From the NCBI GenBank assembly GCA_958450325.1, contig OY288241.1, positions 37,810,778 to 37,874,777 on the forward strand: 64,000 bases of DNA, in the 5' to 3' direction. Both the position numbers and the translations under genes were made by a program. The notes under the pieces were generated by a model that saw only the letters and a program-made list of their open reading frames with translations, made no database searches and had not been told where the DNA came from. The stretch is from Agrostemma githago (Eukaryota > Streptophyta > Magnoliopsida > Caryophyllales > Caryophyllaceae). Position 1 is the stretch's first letter; every line of letters starts with the position of its first letter. Of the stretch, positions 1-11,441 are shown piece by piece.

Positions 1-1107
1 TGCCTACGCCACTCGATCGAGTGACATCACCAAAACCGAGACAGAATGTCTCTTACGACCTCCACTCGGTCGAGTCTCACAGCGACTCGGTCGAGTAGCA
101 ACGTACTCGGTCGAGTTAGTCAATAACTCGGTCGAGTAGGGTCCATAATACGAAACAGAATGTCTTTTACGACCTCCACTCGGCGAGTCTCACAGTGACT
201 CGGTCGAGTGGCGATGTACTCGGTCGAGTCGGTCGATAACTCGGTCGAGTAGGGTCGTAAAATCCGGACAGAACCTTTTTCAGAGGTCCACTCGGTCGAG
301 TCCCACAATGACTCGGTCGAGTGGCCCTTTATCACGTCAAACCGTGAGTCCTACAATAGCATTCAAGTCTCGTTAATCGTTTTTCGTGACTTAAGTCAAC
401 ACGTGCCTAATTAATCACGTGAAACATCCTTTTCAAAACCTTGCATTAACTCGTTTGCATCATTTTATATCATTCAATATTTTGTAAACCGTTATATCGT
501 TACTCACGCGTTTATTGTTTCTCTTGTCAATTTTAGTTGTTTATTTTATTGTATTAAAATGAACCCGCATGCTAAAATTCAACTTTGACGTTAGAATTAA
601 TTGCATTAAATTGACGTAGAAACCTTTTCAATTCCGTTCACATGCTTAGGGAAAACAATCCTTGCATAAGCATTCTCACCGAATCACTAACGCGCGTATT
701 AGAGAGTCAATCGATATCCTAGTAGAGGCCGCTAGTGCGGGCGGGGTTGGGTGTCCTTCGTGGGCTTCCCAACACGTACCCTCACCCCTTACTCAGAACC
801 TCGGTTTCCGGATGCCCGAAACCGTTGGCGCACGAGAGTCATTCAATACACGATAACCGGTAGTGATGGTATCGGTATCCAATGCTAAGGGACGAGCCCA
901 ATAAACTCTGACATCGGAAATGGGCTGTATTTTGTATACGGCCCACTACGACATAGAGTGGGTTCGAACGGGCCCGAACTCCCACAAAGTTCGGTGGCGA
1001 CTCCACTTCGATTTAAATTTCCATTCTATCCGTATTCATATGGAGATTCATTCGTCTATCCAAACCCGCGCGTGGCCGCGTCGGGGTGGACCTACGTCAT
1101 GTCCACA
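1..1107 (+). repeat. Element A 5' LTR (3' portion only)
   Basis: It matches 12165-13251 closely and ends in TGTCCACA, the inverse counterpart of the LTR start TGTAGACA seen at 11442. Positions 1-335 hold a dense array of 12-bp motifs of the form ACTCGRYCGAGT. It has about 22 bp more than the 3' LTR because one motif-containing unit near 212-233 is missing from the 3' copy. Confidence 0.93.
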
Positions 1108-1110
1108 ATT

Positions 1111-1128
1111 TGGCGACTCCGCTGGGGA
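1111..1128 (+). other. Element A primer binding site (tRNA-Arg type)
   Basis: TGGCGACTCCGCTGGGGA starts 3 bp after the 5' LTR. It complements the 3' end of a plant tRNA-Arg of the ...CCCCAGYGGAGTCGCCA type, the primer class used by Ogre-like elements. Confidence 0.85.
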
Positions 1129-2174
1129 TTAACTGATGCGTGACTTACCATCTGCATCCTCAGGGTGAGACTCGAATAAAAATCGTTTGACTAGTACAAT
1201 ACGCGTTTTAGTTTTACGGTTCATGCATAACCCATATTTTCCCGGGCCGGTACTGGTGACCGACGTCCCACTATACCATTGATGTACTCCAATATGGATA
1301 TGTCAAAAGGTGTCCATAGTCGATTCGAGTGGGTTTCGTGGCATGTTCTAAGCTCAATTCGACTTAGAGAGTCCGTCCCGATCAACGTCTAGACTATGTA
1401 CACTGGTATAGACTATAGACCCTCTTAGACCGACCGAGACTTAGTGTAAAGCATACATGGCGTCGTTATAATGCTTTTGTGACTACGTGCTATTTGGTTT
1501 CCGTGTCGTTTTCAAAAAACCGTCAACTCTTTTAAAAAATTACATCTTTTTCAAGATATTCAATTTTCAAAACCCGGGATATACCGAATTTAGGACTTAT
1601 GATTTTACTCAAAATAGCCTATTTTCTAGACGGTATGCTGCCCAATTCAAAACTCGAAAATGTTTTCGAACTTTCAAAAACCAAGGCCCGATACACTTTC
1701 CGTTTTTCTCAAAAAATCGGGCCTTTCCCCAAGTTCTCTCGGACTTTCCAAAAACCATCCATTTTCAAAACTTTCCTCTTCTTAGGACTTCCCGTATTTA
1801 GCAGTGTCGGGTCGTGTCTTAAGTCGTCAAGGTCTTTAGCGTCGAAACTCTGTCGATCTTACATCACAGGTTTCTTCCTTATCCCAGTTTGCCTTATTAG
1901 ACTAAGGCAAGGCCCACCTACGTAGGACAAACCCCTACAAAGGAGGGCCCGTCAACACAATCGAGTCAAAAGTCTGGGGATGTCTCACGTGAACCTTCCT
2001 TCGAACAGGACTAGGCCCACCCGCCGAATCCTAAGGAAGGCCCACACTTCACAAGTCGCCCGTCTAGGTGTCTTTTCGAGTCATTTCCTCTTTTAGTCTT
2101 GTTCGGGATGTACTTGCTATTCTGGGATTTGGGCTAGCTTCTGATTACGCGGTGTTCTTACAGACAAGCCACCC
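1129..2174 (+). other. Element A leader, noncoding
   Basis: About 1 kb between PBS and gag. It has only short shadow frames and several TTTTCAAAA-type AT-rich runs. No ORF1 of the Ogre kind is visible. Confidence 0.7.
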
Positions 2175-5100
2175 GTGACCAGACATCAACGCAAAATGGA
2201 AGAGTTGAAGGATGCCCTAGCCAAGATCGAGACTCAACTGACCTCCATCCAGGCTAGCCAAGCAACGTTAGACACCCGTTTGAGCACCGTAGAAAAAACG
2301 GCCCTTGTTGACGGGTCCGGGACCACTAGACCAATAGCTGAGCTCATCAGCGTTGTTCGCAGACTCGAGGAACAAGTTCATCTGTCAACGAGCAACTCGA
2401 TCCACTCCGAAATTGCTCGTTCCTATTCGCCCTTGAATGACGAACTACCTGCTAACCTCAACCTTACGGGAATTCCTATGTTTGAGGGTACCGAAGACCC
2501 GGTCCACCACATCCGGGCTTTCAAAGACTTTATGGCGGTCAAGGGGGTAAAGTCCACCATGTTCACCCACCTTTTCCCTTCCTCTCTGGAGAAGCATCCT
2601 AAGGCCTGGTATTACAGGCTCGATTCCAAGAAATATAAAACTTGGGATGATGTGGCAACCGAATTTGCTCGAAATTACGTTGATAATACCGAGATCCAGA
2701 CTATAATGCGTACTCTGGAGGTGATGGCCCAAGAGCCCAAAGAAGGGTTCACTAAATATCTACAAAGATGGCGGGCCGAAAGCGTAAAACTGGTCGACAA
2801 GCCCAGTGATAAGGTCCTAGTAGAAGCTTTTGTCAAGAACCTTCTCCCATCCTACCGGGTCCATCTCCGGTATGCTGTTATCCCCAATTTTGCTACCCTA
2901 ACTGAAATGGGTACAAGGATCGAGGACGACTTAAGGTTAGAGAGCCTGACTAAGGCCTCTACCAAGGGCTATCAAGGGGCAAGTTCATCCACGGGCAAGC
3001 CCACACCTGCAGCTGCAACTCGCAGCATCTTTGATGAGGTAAACCTGCTTGACACCTCATCCAAAAAGAATACACCGAATCGGGTACTCACAGATATAGG
3101 GACTACCTATACTTATGCCTTAAAAAGGCTATCTTCAAAGGGTCTGATCCAACCGATAGGCCCGATGCCCGAGCTTCCAGCAGAAAAGAGGCCCAAAAGC
3201 TATAACGCCCAAGCATACTGCCAATATCACCGTGGTAATGGGCATGATACTGAAAAGTGCTGGAAACTGAAGCATCTGATCCAAGATCTGATCGAGAGTG
3301 GGAAAATCCCGTTGCCCGGAGACAAGCCGAGCAACAAAGAAATCCCGTTCAGTGCCCACGCGATATTCACCGGTGAGGTAATCGACTGTTCTCACCTCAT
3401 CTCCCCCTATATCCCACAAGTTAACGGGATATGGTTCAATGACGAGGATGACGTGTACTTAACCAAAGGGGAAGCTGTCCCCATCACCCTTGAAGAGGTC
3501 CGAAAGGCTAAGTCCAAAGCCTTAGCCACCAACCACCTCGCCGCCGCTGGGCGCTCTATTCCCACATCCGTCACTGAACCTGCCAGGACGGATCCTACCC
3601 TCGAAGAACCAAACAATGACACGGCTCTTGTTCAACAAATGAAGAGGGTTCGAGCTGACTTAGTGGTTAGCTCACAAGCTCATCGGGAAGCACTGACTAA
3701 GGCTCTCGATGAAATCAAGGTCGACTCACAGGTTACCCCTTCTGAAATGGTAGCCACTATCATGCCTTATCTCAAAGGCAAGTCTAAGGAAGAAGGCCCA
3801 CTCATCACCTTCTCCGAGTCTGATCTTCCATCATTCGGGCCCAATCATAATATGGCCCTTTACATCACGGTCATCTGCCGAGGGAAATACCTCCCAATGA
3901 TCCTTATCGATGATGGATCCGCTGTGAATGTCCTACCTCTAAGGACCGCTAAAGCTCTCGGTATCACCGATGCCGACTACCTCCCTACAGCACAGACCAT
4001 CCCAGCTTTCGACGGGAGCCCAAAACCGGTGGCCGGAGCCGTTAAATTAACAATAATAACGGGCCCAATCGAGAAAGAGTTGGAGTTCCAGGTGATTGAC
4101 GTCACCTCGTCTTTTAACTTACTATTAAGAAGGCCTTGGATCCACGCGGTCAAGGCCGTATCCTCCACTCTTCACCGAAAAGTCAAGATGCCACTTCGGG
4201 ACGGCATCATCACACTAGAGGCTACTCCAATTATCGTGGCAAGCTGCAATGCTACAGGCCGGACCGACCCACGAGGATTTGATTTCGTGGGCACGATCGA
4301 AGAAGAGTATCTCTTTAGGCCCTACTTCACAACTAGCATCGACACGATGCTACAGAACCTAGGCTATCTACCGGGGGCCACCTCAAGGCCATATCTTCCA
4401 GCTGGGAAGATTATCGAGGTCCTAAATGATGGCGAATCACAGTTCAGATTGGGGTATGCTATAACCCCGGAAAACGTGGTTCGGGCCGGTATTCATAAGG
4501 CCATCAACATTCTCAAGGGTACATACATAGGCCCTTATAGCCCGAACTTAACAGATTACTTCGTCACTCCAGTCTTCGGAGCCATTCAATGGGCCTCTAC
4601 CAACCCACCATCACATACCCCGAGACCAAAACAGCTCGGGAATGCAATTTCATCCCCGATGATATATTTTCCCTCGTTCAAAACGAGTCCAAGGAAGGGG
4701 AAAACAACGCCGAGCCCGTGCTGGGGCTCCTATTTGGAGAAGACAAGGTTGTCCCCGCTCCAAAAGATGATTTGGTCAATCTGATCCTTCGCAGCAATCG
4801 ATTTGACCCAACAAAGCTGATCACCGAAGTTGGTGCAGATACAGGAAAAAGGGCTTGGAGGAAGACCATCAAGTGGACCGATGGCCAAGGACGGACCTAC
4901 AAGCTGACCACCGGCGAGGGAGACATGCAAGATACCGAGTCTGAGTCAGAGTCAGAGTCGGAGTCTGAGTCCGAGTCTAGAGGGTCTGGTGCTAGAGTCG
5001 AGTCTGTAACCCCTCTTCCCTTGTCCACTGAGGTCTCGGGACCTGTCCCAAGACCTCTCCCTATCCCGACACTGACCAACGATCAGATGGCCGCTCTTTT

Positions 5101-5383
5101 CGAGCTTTTCACAAAATTTACCATTAATAATAATAACGAAAACCGTTCTGCTTACGACTTGTCTTACTTCCAAAATTTTCTCAATTTCAAAAATTTTATA
5201 TGCAATGACATTGAGAAGCCCGACGAACAGGTACCTCTACCTCCACATCTGATCGAGCAGCTCGAACAAAGGGAGTCCCGAGATCCAGTAATCGAAGAAA
5301 CCGAATCCATCAATGTGGGAACCACTTTAGAGCCCCAGATGCTTAAGTTGGGCCTATCCTTAGATCAAGAGGAGAGAAGATAA
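2175..5383 (+). pseudogene. gag-pro: Element A gag-protease, frameshifted
   Basis: The first frame (2175-4784) holds a Gag core (roughly residues 95-260: conserved AWYY, then a tract ending in RIEDDLR). A zinc knuckle of the form C-x2-H-x4-H-x4-C follows at 3219-3260. The aspartic protease has I-D-D-G-S-A at 3906-3923; family members normally have D-G/S-G at this place, so the Asp-Asp is unusual. Near 4589-4600 the reading moves to another frame, which continues to a TAA at 5381. That tail contains a seven-fold Glu-Ser repeat (4937-4978). The TAA lies just before the conserved DVFAW segment that opens the RT region in relatives, so it is probably an inactivating stop. Start chosen at the first Met before the coiled N-terminus. 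Confidence 0.88.
4937..4978 (+). repeat. Glu-Ser hexanucleotide repeat (7 x GAGTCN)
   Basis: Seven perfect 6-bp units differ only in the third base of the Ser codon and encode (ES)7. It lies in the linker between protease and RT. Slippage is the likely origin, with purifying or codon-level constraint possible because only silent positions vary. Confidence 0.9.
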
Positions 5384-6761
5384 TTCACCGACCTCTTCCA
5401 GGAATTCAAAGACGTTTTCGCATGGTCCTACAAGGACATGCCGGGTATAGACCGGGAGATAGCGGAGCACCGAATACCCATCAAAGATGGGTGCAAATCG
5501 GTAAAGCAAAAACTCCGAAGGATGAAGCCCGAATGGTCTCTCAAAGTCAAAGAAGAAGTCGACAAGCAATTCAAAGCAGGCTTTATACAAGTGTCTGAAT
5601 ATCCAGACGGGGTTGCAAACATCGTGCCGGTACCCAAGAAGGACGGCAAGGTGCGGGTATGTGTAGACTTTCGGGACCTTAACAAGGCTAGCCCAAAAGA
5701 CGATTTTCCGTTACCACACATCGACATACTGGTGGATAACACGGCCGATCATGCCCTTCTATCGTTCATGGACGGCTATGCCGGATACAATAAGATTAAA
5801 ATGGCAGATGAGGACATGAGTAAGACCACCTTCATTACACCTTGGGGTACTTACTGTTACACTGTTATGCCATTTGGGCTTATCAATGCCGGGGACACTT
5901 ATCAACGGACCGCCACTACTTTATTACATGACATGATGCACAAAGAAGTGGAGGTCTACGTGGACGATATGATTGTTAAGTCCAAAGACCGGAGTGGGCA
6001 CATTGCAGCCCTAAGAAAATTCTTTGCCCGACTGCGCAGATACAACATGAGGCTAAACCCTCAAAAATGCAGCTTTGGGGTAACATCAGGCAAATTACTG
6101 GGCCATATCGTTAGCCAACGCGGCATCGAGGTCGACCCAGCTAAAATCAAAGCCATCACCGAGATGCAACCACCCAAGACCGAAAAAGAAATACGGGGGT
6201 TTCTCGGGAAAGTCCAATACATCAGCCGATTCATTTCAAAGTTAACCATGGTATGTGAGCCCATTTTCAAAAAACTGAAGATAGGAGAACGGGTACTGTC
6301 GGACGATAAATGTCAAACGGCCTTTGACAAAATCAAGGAGATACTGTCTGCTCCGCCAGTATTAATGCCACCTCAACCCGGCTTGCCTTTGTCGTTACCT
6401 AACAACGACCGAGACAGCCATGGGGGCTATGCTGGCCCAGACAGTCAATTCAGAAGAACGGGCTATTTACTACATCAGTAAAAAGTTCCTCGAATACGAA
6501 TGCAAATATACAATGCTTGAGAAGACGTGTCTAGCTCTGGTTTGGGCCACTAAAAAGCTCCGACATTACATGCTTAGTCACGAGGTACACGTATTATCCA
6601 AAATGGATCCTATCAAGTACCTGTTCGAGAAGCCCATCCTCAACGGCAGGATGTCCAGATGGACTTTAATGTTATCTGAGTTTGACATCAAGTTTGTACC
6701 ATTAAAAGCCATCAAAGGCCGGGTAGTAGCCGAGTTCCTCGCCGGTAGCCCAATACCTTAA
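5384..6761 (+). pseudogene. pol: Element A reverse transcriptase and first RNase H, broken
   Basis: The RT palm is clear: VRVCVDFRDLNKASPKDDFPLP, the GTYCYTVMPFGL segment and the catalytic YVDD at 5957-5968. The frame breaks at about 6400-6480 and continues from 6420 with the RNase H core (AIYYISKKF, ATKKLRHYM, MSRWTLMLSEFDI). A TAA at 6759 ends it where relatives read on. It is in the same frame as the downstream tail of gag-pro, separated only by the stop at 5381. Upstream of the first Met at 5438 the frame already encodes the conserved DVFAWSYKDMPG stretch, so the true domain begins near 5384. Confidence 0.9.
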
Positions 6762-7352
6762 GAGGACCACATCGACACTTGGGCCTTTCTTGATGAAGAC
6801 ATATTCCATACTGACACCGAAACATGGGATTTGTATTTTGATGGAGCATCCAACTTTCGAGGATTCGGGGTCAGAATTCTGCTAATCTCACCACGAGGGG
6901 AACACACTCCCTTGTCCATCAAATTGGACTTTGACGTGACCAATAACGCAGCCGAATACGAAGCATGCATTCACGGGTTGCAAGCCGCCGCTGATTTAGG
7001 GGTAACAAACCTCCGGGTCCACGGTGATTCATCATTGGTCATCAATCAGGCTCTCCAAAAATGAAAAACTCGGAACGCCAATCTCGTGGCTTACCAAGCA
7101 CGGGTAAGGATTCTAGAGAGACAATTCCAAAAGGTAAAATACATTTCTCTGCCCCGGGAAGAAAATCAATTCGCAGATGCACTGTCCAAATTAGCATCTC
7201 TACTGAACATCCCAGATCACCTGACCAGCATGCCGATCTGTGTCGAAAGACGGTCCGAGCCGGCCTACATCCATGCCATTCAAGACATCGAGCTAGCCGA
7301 CCCAGAACCTTGGTATCAGTCAGTCCTAACCTACTTGGCAGCGGGAGAGTAA
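6762..7352 (+). pseudogene. aRNH: Element A second (archaeal-type) RNase H, two in-frame stops
   Basis: LYFDGAS, the NNAAEYEA motif, HGDSSLVINQ and a final NQFADALSKLA give the D-E-D-D pattern of the extra RNase H of Tat-clade elements. The frame (same as the RNase H frame) is cut by TGA at 7062, where a Trp codon is expected, and by TAA at 7350. Dual RNase H is a diagnostic trait of this clade in plants. Confidence 0.85.
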
Positions 7353-8538
7353 CCCCCGGGAACTGAAAACCGGGCCAAGAAAGCCCTGCGAAGATTGGCA
7401 ACCCAATTTGTTCGCATGGATGACGAACAATTATACAAAAAGACGGCACAGGGGGCTCTCCTCCTATGCATCGACAAAATACAGGCCGAAAAGGTTATGG
7501 CCGAAGTGCACGACGGTGAGAATGGCCCGCATATGAACGCCCATATGCTAGTCCGCAAAATCATGAGGCTCGGGTATTATTGGAACACCATGGAAATAGA
7601 CTGTCAGTTGTATGTCAAACACTGCCATAACTGTCAGATCTTTGCCACAGCATATGCCATCTTCCCTCTTGTATACCATGAGATCACCGTGGCCATTTTC
7701 GACATGGGGTATAGACATAATTGGAAAGGTGCATCCTTCCAGAACGGGAGGTCATTGCTTCATTTTGGTGGCCATCGACTACTTCACCAAATGGGTCAAA
7801 GCCGAGTCACAGCACGTGGCCAAGTTTATCCAGAATAAAATAATATGTCGATATGGGATCCCTCACGAGTTCATCAGTGATCACGGAACCCACTTTCAAG
7901 CTGAAACTGCCGCATTGCTGGCAAAATATAAAATTCAAAGGCATACATCTTCGCCTTACCGACCTCAAACAAATGTAGCGGTAGAAGCGGCCAATAAAAC
8001 AATTGTCACCATACTTAAAAAGATGGCTGAGAATTACCGGGACTGGCCCGACAAAATACCCATTGCCCTATGGGGATATCGAACCTCGATCCACACCGCA
8101 ACCGGAGCAACTCCATATTATTTGACATATGGAATGGAAGCAGTCCAACCAGTCGAGCTAGAAGTACCATCCCTCAGGATTTTACTTGAAAGCCAAGTAC
8201 CTGAAGCAGATTGGGTCCAAGCCCGATACGATTCGCTAGTCCTTCTAGACGAACGACGATCACGGGCCCTCAACAACATCCAAATATATCAAAAGAGGAT
8301 CCAACGGGCTTTCAACAAAAGGGTTAGGCCCAGAAACATCAAAGAAGGGAATCTGGTCCTAAAATCGGTTCATGCCTTACTATCGGTTGACCCAAGGGGT
8401 AAATTCAAACCCAATTGGGCTGGGCCATACTTAGTCAAGAAGGTCCTATCAGGAGGAGCAGTGATGCTGACAGACCTGGACGGGAACAAATTTGTCAACC
8501 CAACCAACTTGGACCAGCTGAAGCGCTACTACCCATAA
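7353..8538 (+). pseudogene. int: Element A integrase, frameshifted
   Basis: The zinc-binding HHCC domain ends with KHCHNC near 7617-7634. A frameshift near 7683 separates it from the catalytic core, which has Asp in WGIDIIGK, Asp in SDHGTHFQ and Glu in VAVEAANK. The C-terminus has the GPY-type end, GPYLVKKV and LDQLKRYYP. Core and C-terminus are intact from about 7680 to the TAA at 8536. No chromodomain follows. Confidence 0.9.
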
Positions 8539-8922
8539 ACCCCATCTCAATGTCATTTGCAAAAGTTTATAAAAAATTTTCTTTTTTATAAATTTTCAAA
8601 AATTATAGACAAGTCAATAAGTTAGGATTAATTATTCTACCGTCGCACATCTCGAATTAATAATCTTGATGTTTTTCGAAAATTGCAAAAATCAATGAAA
8701 TCAATCTTGAACTACGTTTGGTTTGATTCCGCTAATCGTGGATACGTAGGCAACCTCTCAAAAGGGTAAAACCATGGCAATAAACGAAAAGACGGGAACG
8801 GTATTCTTTAATACGCCTTTATTAAACCGATAAACTCAGGAATTACAAAAAAAAAAAAACGGCACACACACAAAAATCACACCCCAAAAATAATAATAAT
8901 ATTCAAATAATAACAATGGAGA
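8539..8922. other. Convergent intergenic gap of element A
   Basis: 384 bp between the end of integrase (+) and the end of the antisense gene (-). AT-rich, with an A13 run near 8849 and an (AAT)n stretch near 8889-8915. I see no coding sequence. Confidence 0.6.
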
Positions 8923-10816
8923 CTAATATCCGGGCATTTTCCCCTTTCCCTTGTCCTTCGGGTCACGTGGAGCCTGAGATCTTCGAGGTGGCGGCGAGCG
9001 TTCCCGAATCACAAGCGGAACCTCCTTGGCACGAGCCCGTTTCTTCGATGACGGGTCTTCTACCACAGTCTTTGATCCAATGCGAGCCTGCACGTGCTCG
9101 GGTAATCTATCCCGTGGGCCAAGTAGGTCCTGCACGGGTAGTCTTGGGCCCAGTCTCCTTTCCAAGTCAGTCTGGGGGCTCACCTTCCCCAAAGCACCTT
9201 TAGCACCGGACCCTCCAGCTTGAGTCTTGGTCTTCTTCTTTTGTCCTGACATAAGACGGACTAGGGTAGCAGGAGTGTCTCCTTCGTCAAAAAAGCCCCT
9301 GTTGTCTTTAGCTTGCTCCCTTCGCAGCAGGTCGAAAGCTTCATCAACCTTCAGAGCAGCTCGAGCTTTAGCATCGCTTGCTTTGGTCCACTTCGTGTAA
9401 GAGTCTGAAACCCAGATCGAGTGGCGAGATTTGACAACGAGCCAAGTATGCCGTGTGTACCATCTTTGCATCCAGGTATCACATATTACATCAGTCAGCT
9501 GGGTAGGGTCACTCACAACTGCTTCGACTTCAGGGATTCGCTGGGTCCATCCATACTGCCTTAGTATGCGATCCGGATAAAGATGAACCGTTTGCCTGAA
9601 AGATAATACCACCTGATAACGGGCTCTGTCCCTCGGGTCCAAGCCGGTCCAAAGATAGATGGGCCACCACGGAACTACCCATCGAATTAACGGACCACCA
9701 TGGAAAGACAAAACCTCGTCCCAATACTTTTGCGTAATCTGACGAGAAAAGTCAATGGCCCCGCCTCCTCGTCATCACTTGGTTATGACGATAGTTGCTC
9801 GCATCAAAGGGAGGATCTATCACTGATAGCCTCTCATAAAGCCAAATCTGCAAAAAGGAAATAAAAACATGAGTTCCCGAGGTGAGATAGGCGTCCGCCT
9901 AAGGCCACTCCGTCGAGTGCCTAGGACACTCGATCGAGTGGTACCCCTAAACACAAACAGGGGGCTTTTTACGAGGGCATTCGATTGAGTGCCAGGGTGA
10001 CTCGATCGAATGGTACCTCTGAGAGCAGGTCAGAAGGTTTTTATGAGGGCACTCGGTCGAGTGCCAGGGTGACTCGATCGAGTGCCCACTGTAGCAGAAC
10101 ACTCGCGAAAAAAAATCAAAAAAAAAAATCGAAAAATCGAGAAATCAGGAAAAATAAATTGCAAAGTAACATACTTGCAGCAAGCGGGTGCTCCCGGTAA
10201 GACGAATTGATGAGTCTCTCTTGCGGCTATCCAATCCTTGGATAATCTCGCCCGTGATCAACCAAGCCGGGCTTTGTTCAGTCTCCATTAAATCTACTAC
10301 GGTCAGAAGACGGGTGTTTCCCATGCAGGATAACAAATCCATGTGACCCTCGAAAGCATATACATGGAGCAAGCAGAAAGAAAAAGCCCTACGGCTGTAG
10401 GCCGGTCTGACTCGAACATCAAGAGGATTCATAAATTTCTCAGCCAAGTCGATCAAAGAAATATTATCACCTTCCATCATACGGGATACTTCGTTTTGGG
10501 AGAGCCCCAAAAATTCTCTCAGCTTCCTCCTTGGGTCATAGATCGAGTACGGGACGGCTGGACGAAGCATCGGGTTCCATCCTCCTATGGCTGCAATCTC
10601 CTCAGGTAAAGGGCAAACTTCGCCCCGAGGAAAGGCAAAGACATGATATATGTCATCCCAATAAGCCAAGCATGCATCCAATAAGTAACGATCAACCACC
10701 ATCTGACGGAACGGATACAGCTGAGTTATGCCCGTCTGGTTAAGGGCCACTCTGTCTGTGTCCCTGAAGCGTCGGGACCATTCTTGGAGCATCACAGTTA
10801 ATCTATCAATTCCCAT
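8923..10816 (-). pseudogene. Antisense spliced gene of element A, plant-mobile-domain-like
   Basis: Exon 1 runs from the ATG at 10816 to 10175 (214 codons). The intron (10174-9848, 327 bp) starts GTATGT and ends TTTTTGCAG. Exon 2 runs 9847-8923. The junction is phase 0 and joins LLQ to IWLYERL, a sensible continuation. Exon 1 has a GEVCPLPEEIAAIGG segment and flanking helices resembling the plant mobile domain (aminotransferase-like family). The C-terminal 130 residues are rich in Lys, Arg and Pro. Exon 2 carries one frameshift between about 9740 and 9780 (its length is 3n+1). A minus-strand TATA box lies about 95 bp upstream. Antisense extra ORFs are known in Tat-clade elements; family assignment here is by motif reading only. 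Function unknown. Confidence 0.75.
9848..10174 (-). other. Intron of the antisense gene, carrying LTR-like palindromes
   Basis: Donor CAA|GTATGT and acceptor TTTTTGCAG|AT are both on the minus strand. The intron holds six copies of the ACTCGATCGAGT-type motif (9903-10082), the same motif that fills the element's LTR. A 327-bp intron can persist through retrotransposition because the genomic RNA reads the other strand and never splices it. Confidence 0.75.
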
Positions 10817-10908
10817 GACTGGTTTCTTGAGAAGGATGAAGAGTTTTCTTTTTAAGAAAGGGAGTGAATTGTGATGAATTTGTGAGAAAATCAAGAGCAA
10901 CAAAAAGG

Positions 10909-10916
10909 TTTTTATA
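10909..10916 (-). promoter_or_regulatory. TATA box of antisense gene (element A)
   Basis: TATAAAAA read on the minus strand, 93 bp upstream of the chosen ATG (10816). This spacing would give a short 5' UTR of about 60-70 nt. It supports ATG 10816 over the longer upstream open frame. Confidence 0.55.
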
Positions 10917-10948
10917 GGATTAATTCTATAGCCCTCTTTCCGTATCAC

Positions 10949-11429
10949 AAGAGTTTCCTAATCCCAATCGGAATCAACCCACAAGCCTAGTCCCGATACT
11001 AGCACAAAATATTCATCCCGAACTTTCCTAATTTCAAACAAAATTCAAAATTTCAAAATTTTCAAAATTTTCAAAAATCATTTTTCCCCAGCGAGTCATT
11101 TTACTACCTACGTGTTGCATGCATTTTATGTGACTTATACTGGTACGACTCAAACAGGGACGTGCAACCCACTATACCTCCCCAACGGAAGCTAACAGTG
11201 GCATTTCACGGGATGGGCCTACATACAGGCACACCCAGGACTTATGCGATAAGTCCAATCCCCCACGGAGTTATCGTCATTAGCTCAGGTATGACATCTA
11301 GCTTGTGGCTGGCGAGCCTTTCACGCAAGTCTAATGGACTATAAACGACCCGATCGGAAGTCCGCCAGGTTTCAATTCTCGATTGGCCTGGTGGCTACTC
11401 TGACTTTTGCCTTGTCCAAGCCTCAGTCG
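10949..11429. other. Element A region before the polypurine tract
   Basis: Noncoding. AT-rich with several AAAATTTTC runs (11035-11085), followed by a GC-balanced stretch. Nothing recognisable as a gene. Confidence 0.5.
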
Positions 11430-11441
11430 GAGTGGGGGCTC
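11430..11441 (+). other. Element A polypurine tract
   Basis: GAGTGGGGGCTC lies immediately before the LTR start TGTAGACA and would prime plus-strand synthesis. Confidence 0.75.

Noticed and set aside
662..1143. Proteins encoded in the LTR of A (662-856, 920-1132 and the copies near 12806)
   Set aside because: They occur in both LTRs only because the LTRs are copies; no domain, and they overlap U5 and PBS.
10817..10948. Longer N-terminus of the antisense gene starting at 10948
   Set aside because: The codon there is GTG, not ATG, and the segment contains the minus-strand TATA box; ATG 10816 is the better start.
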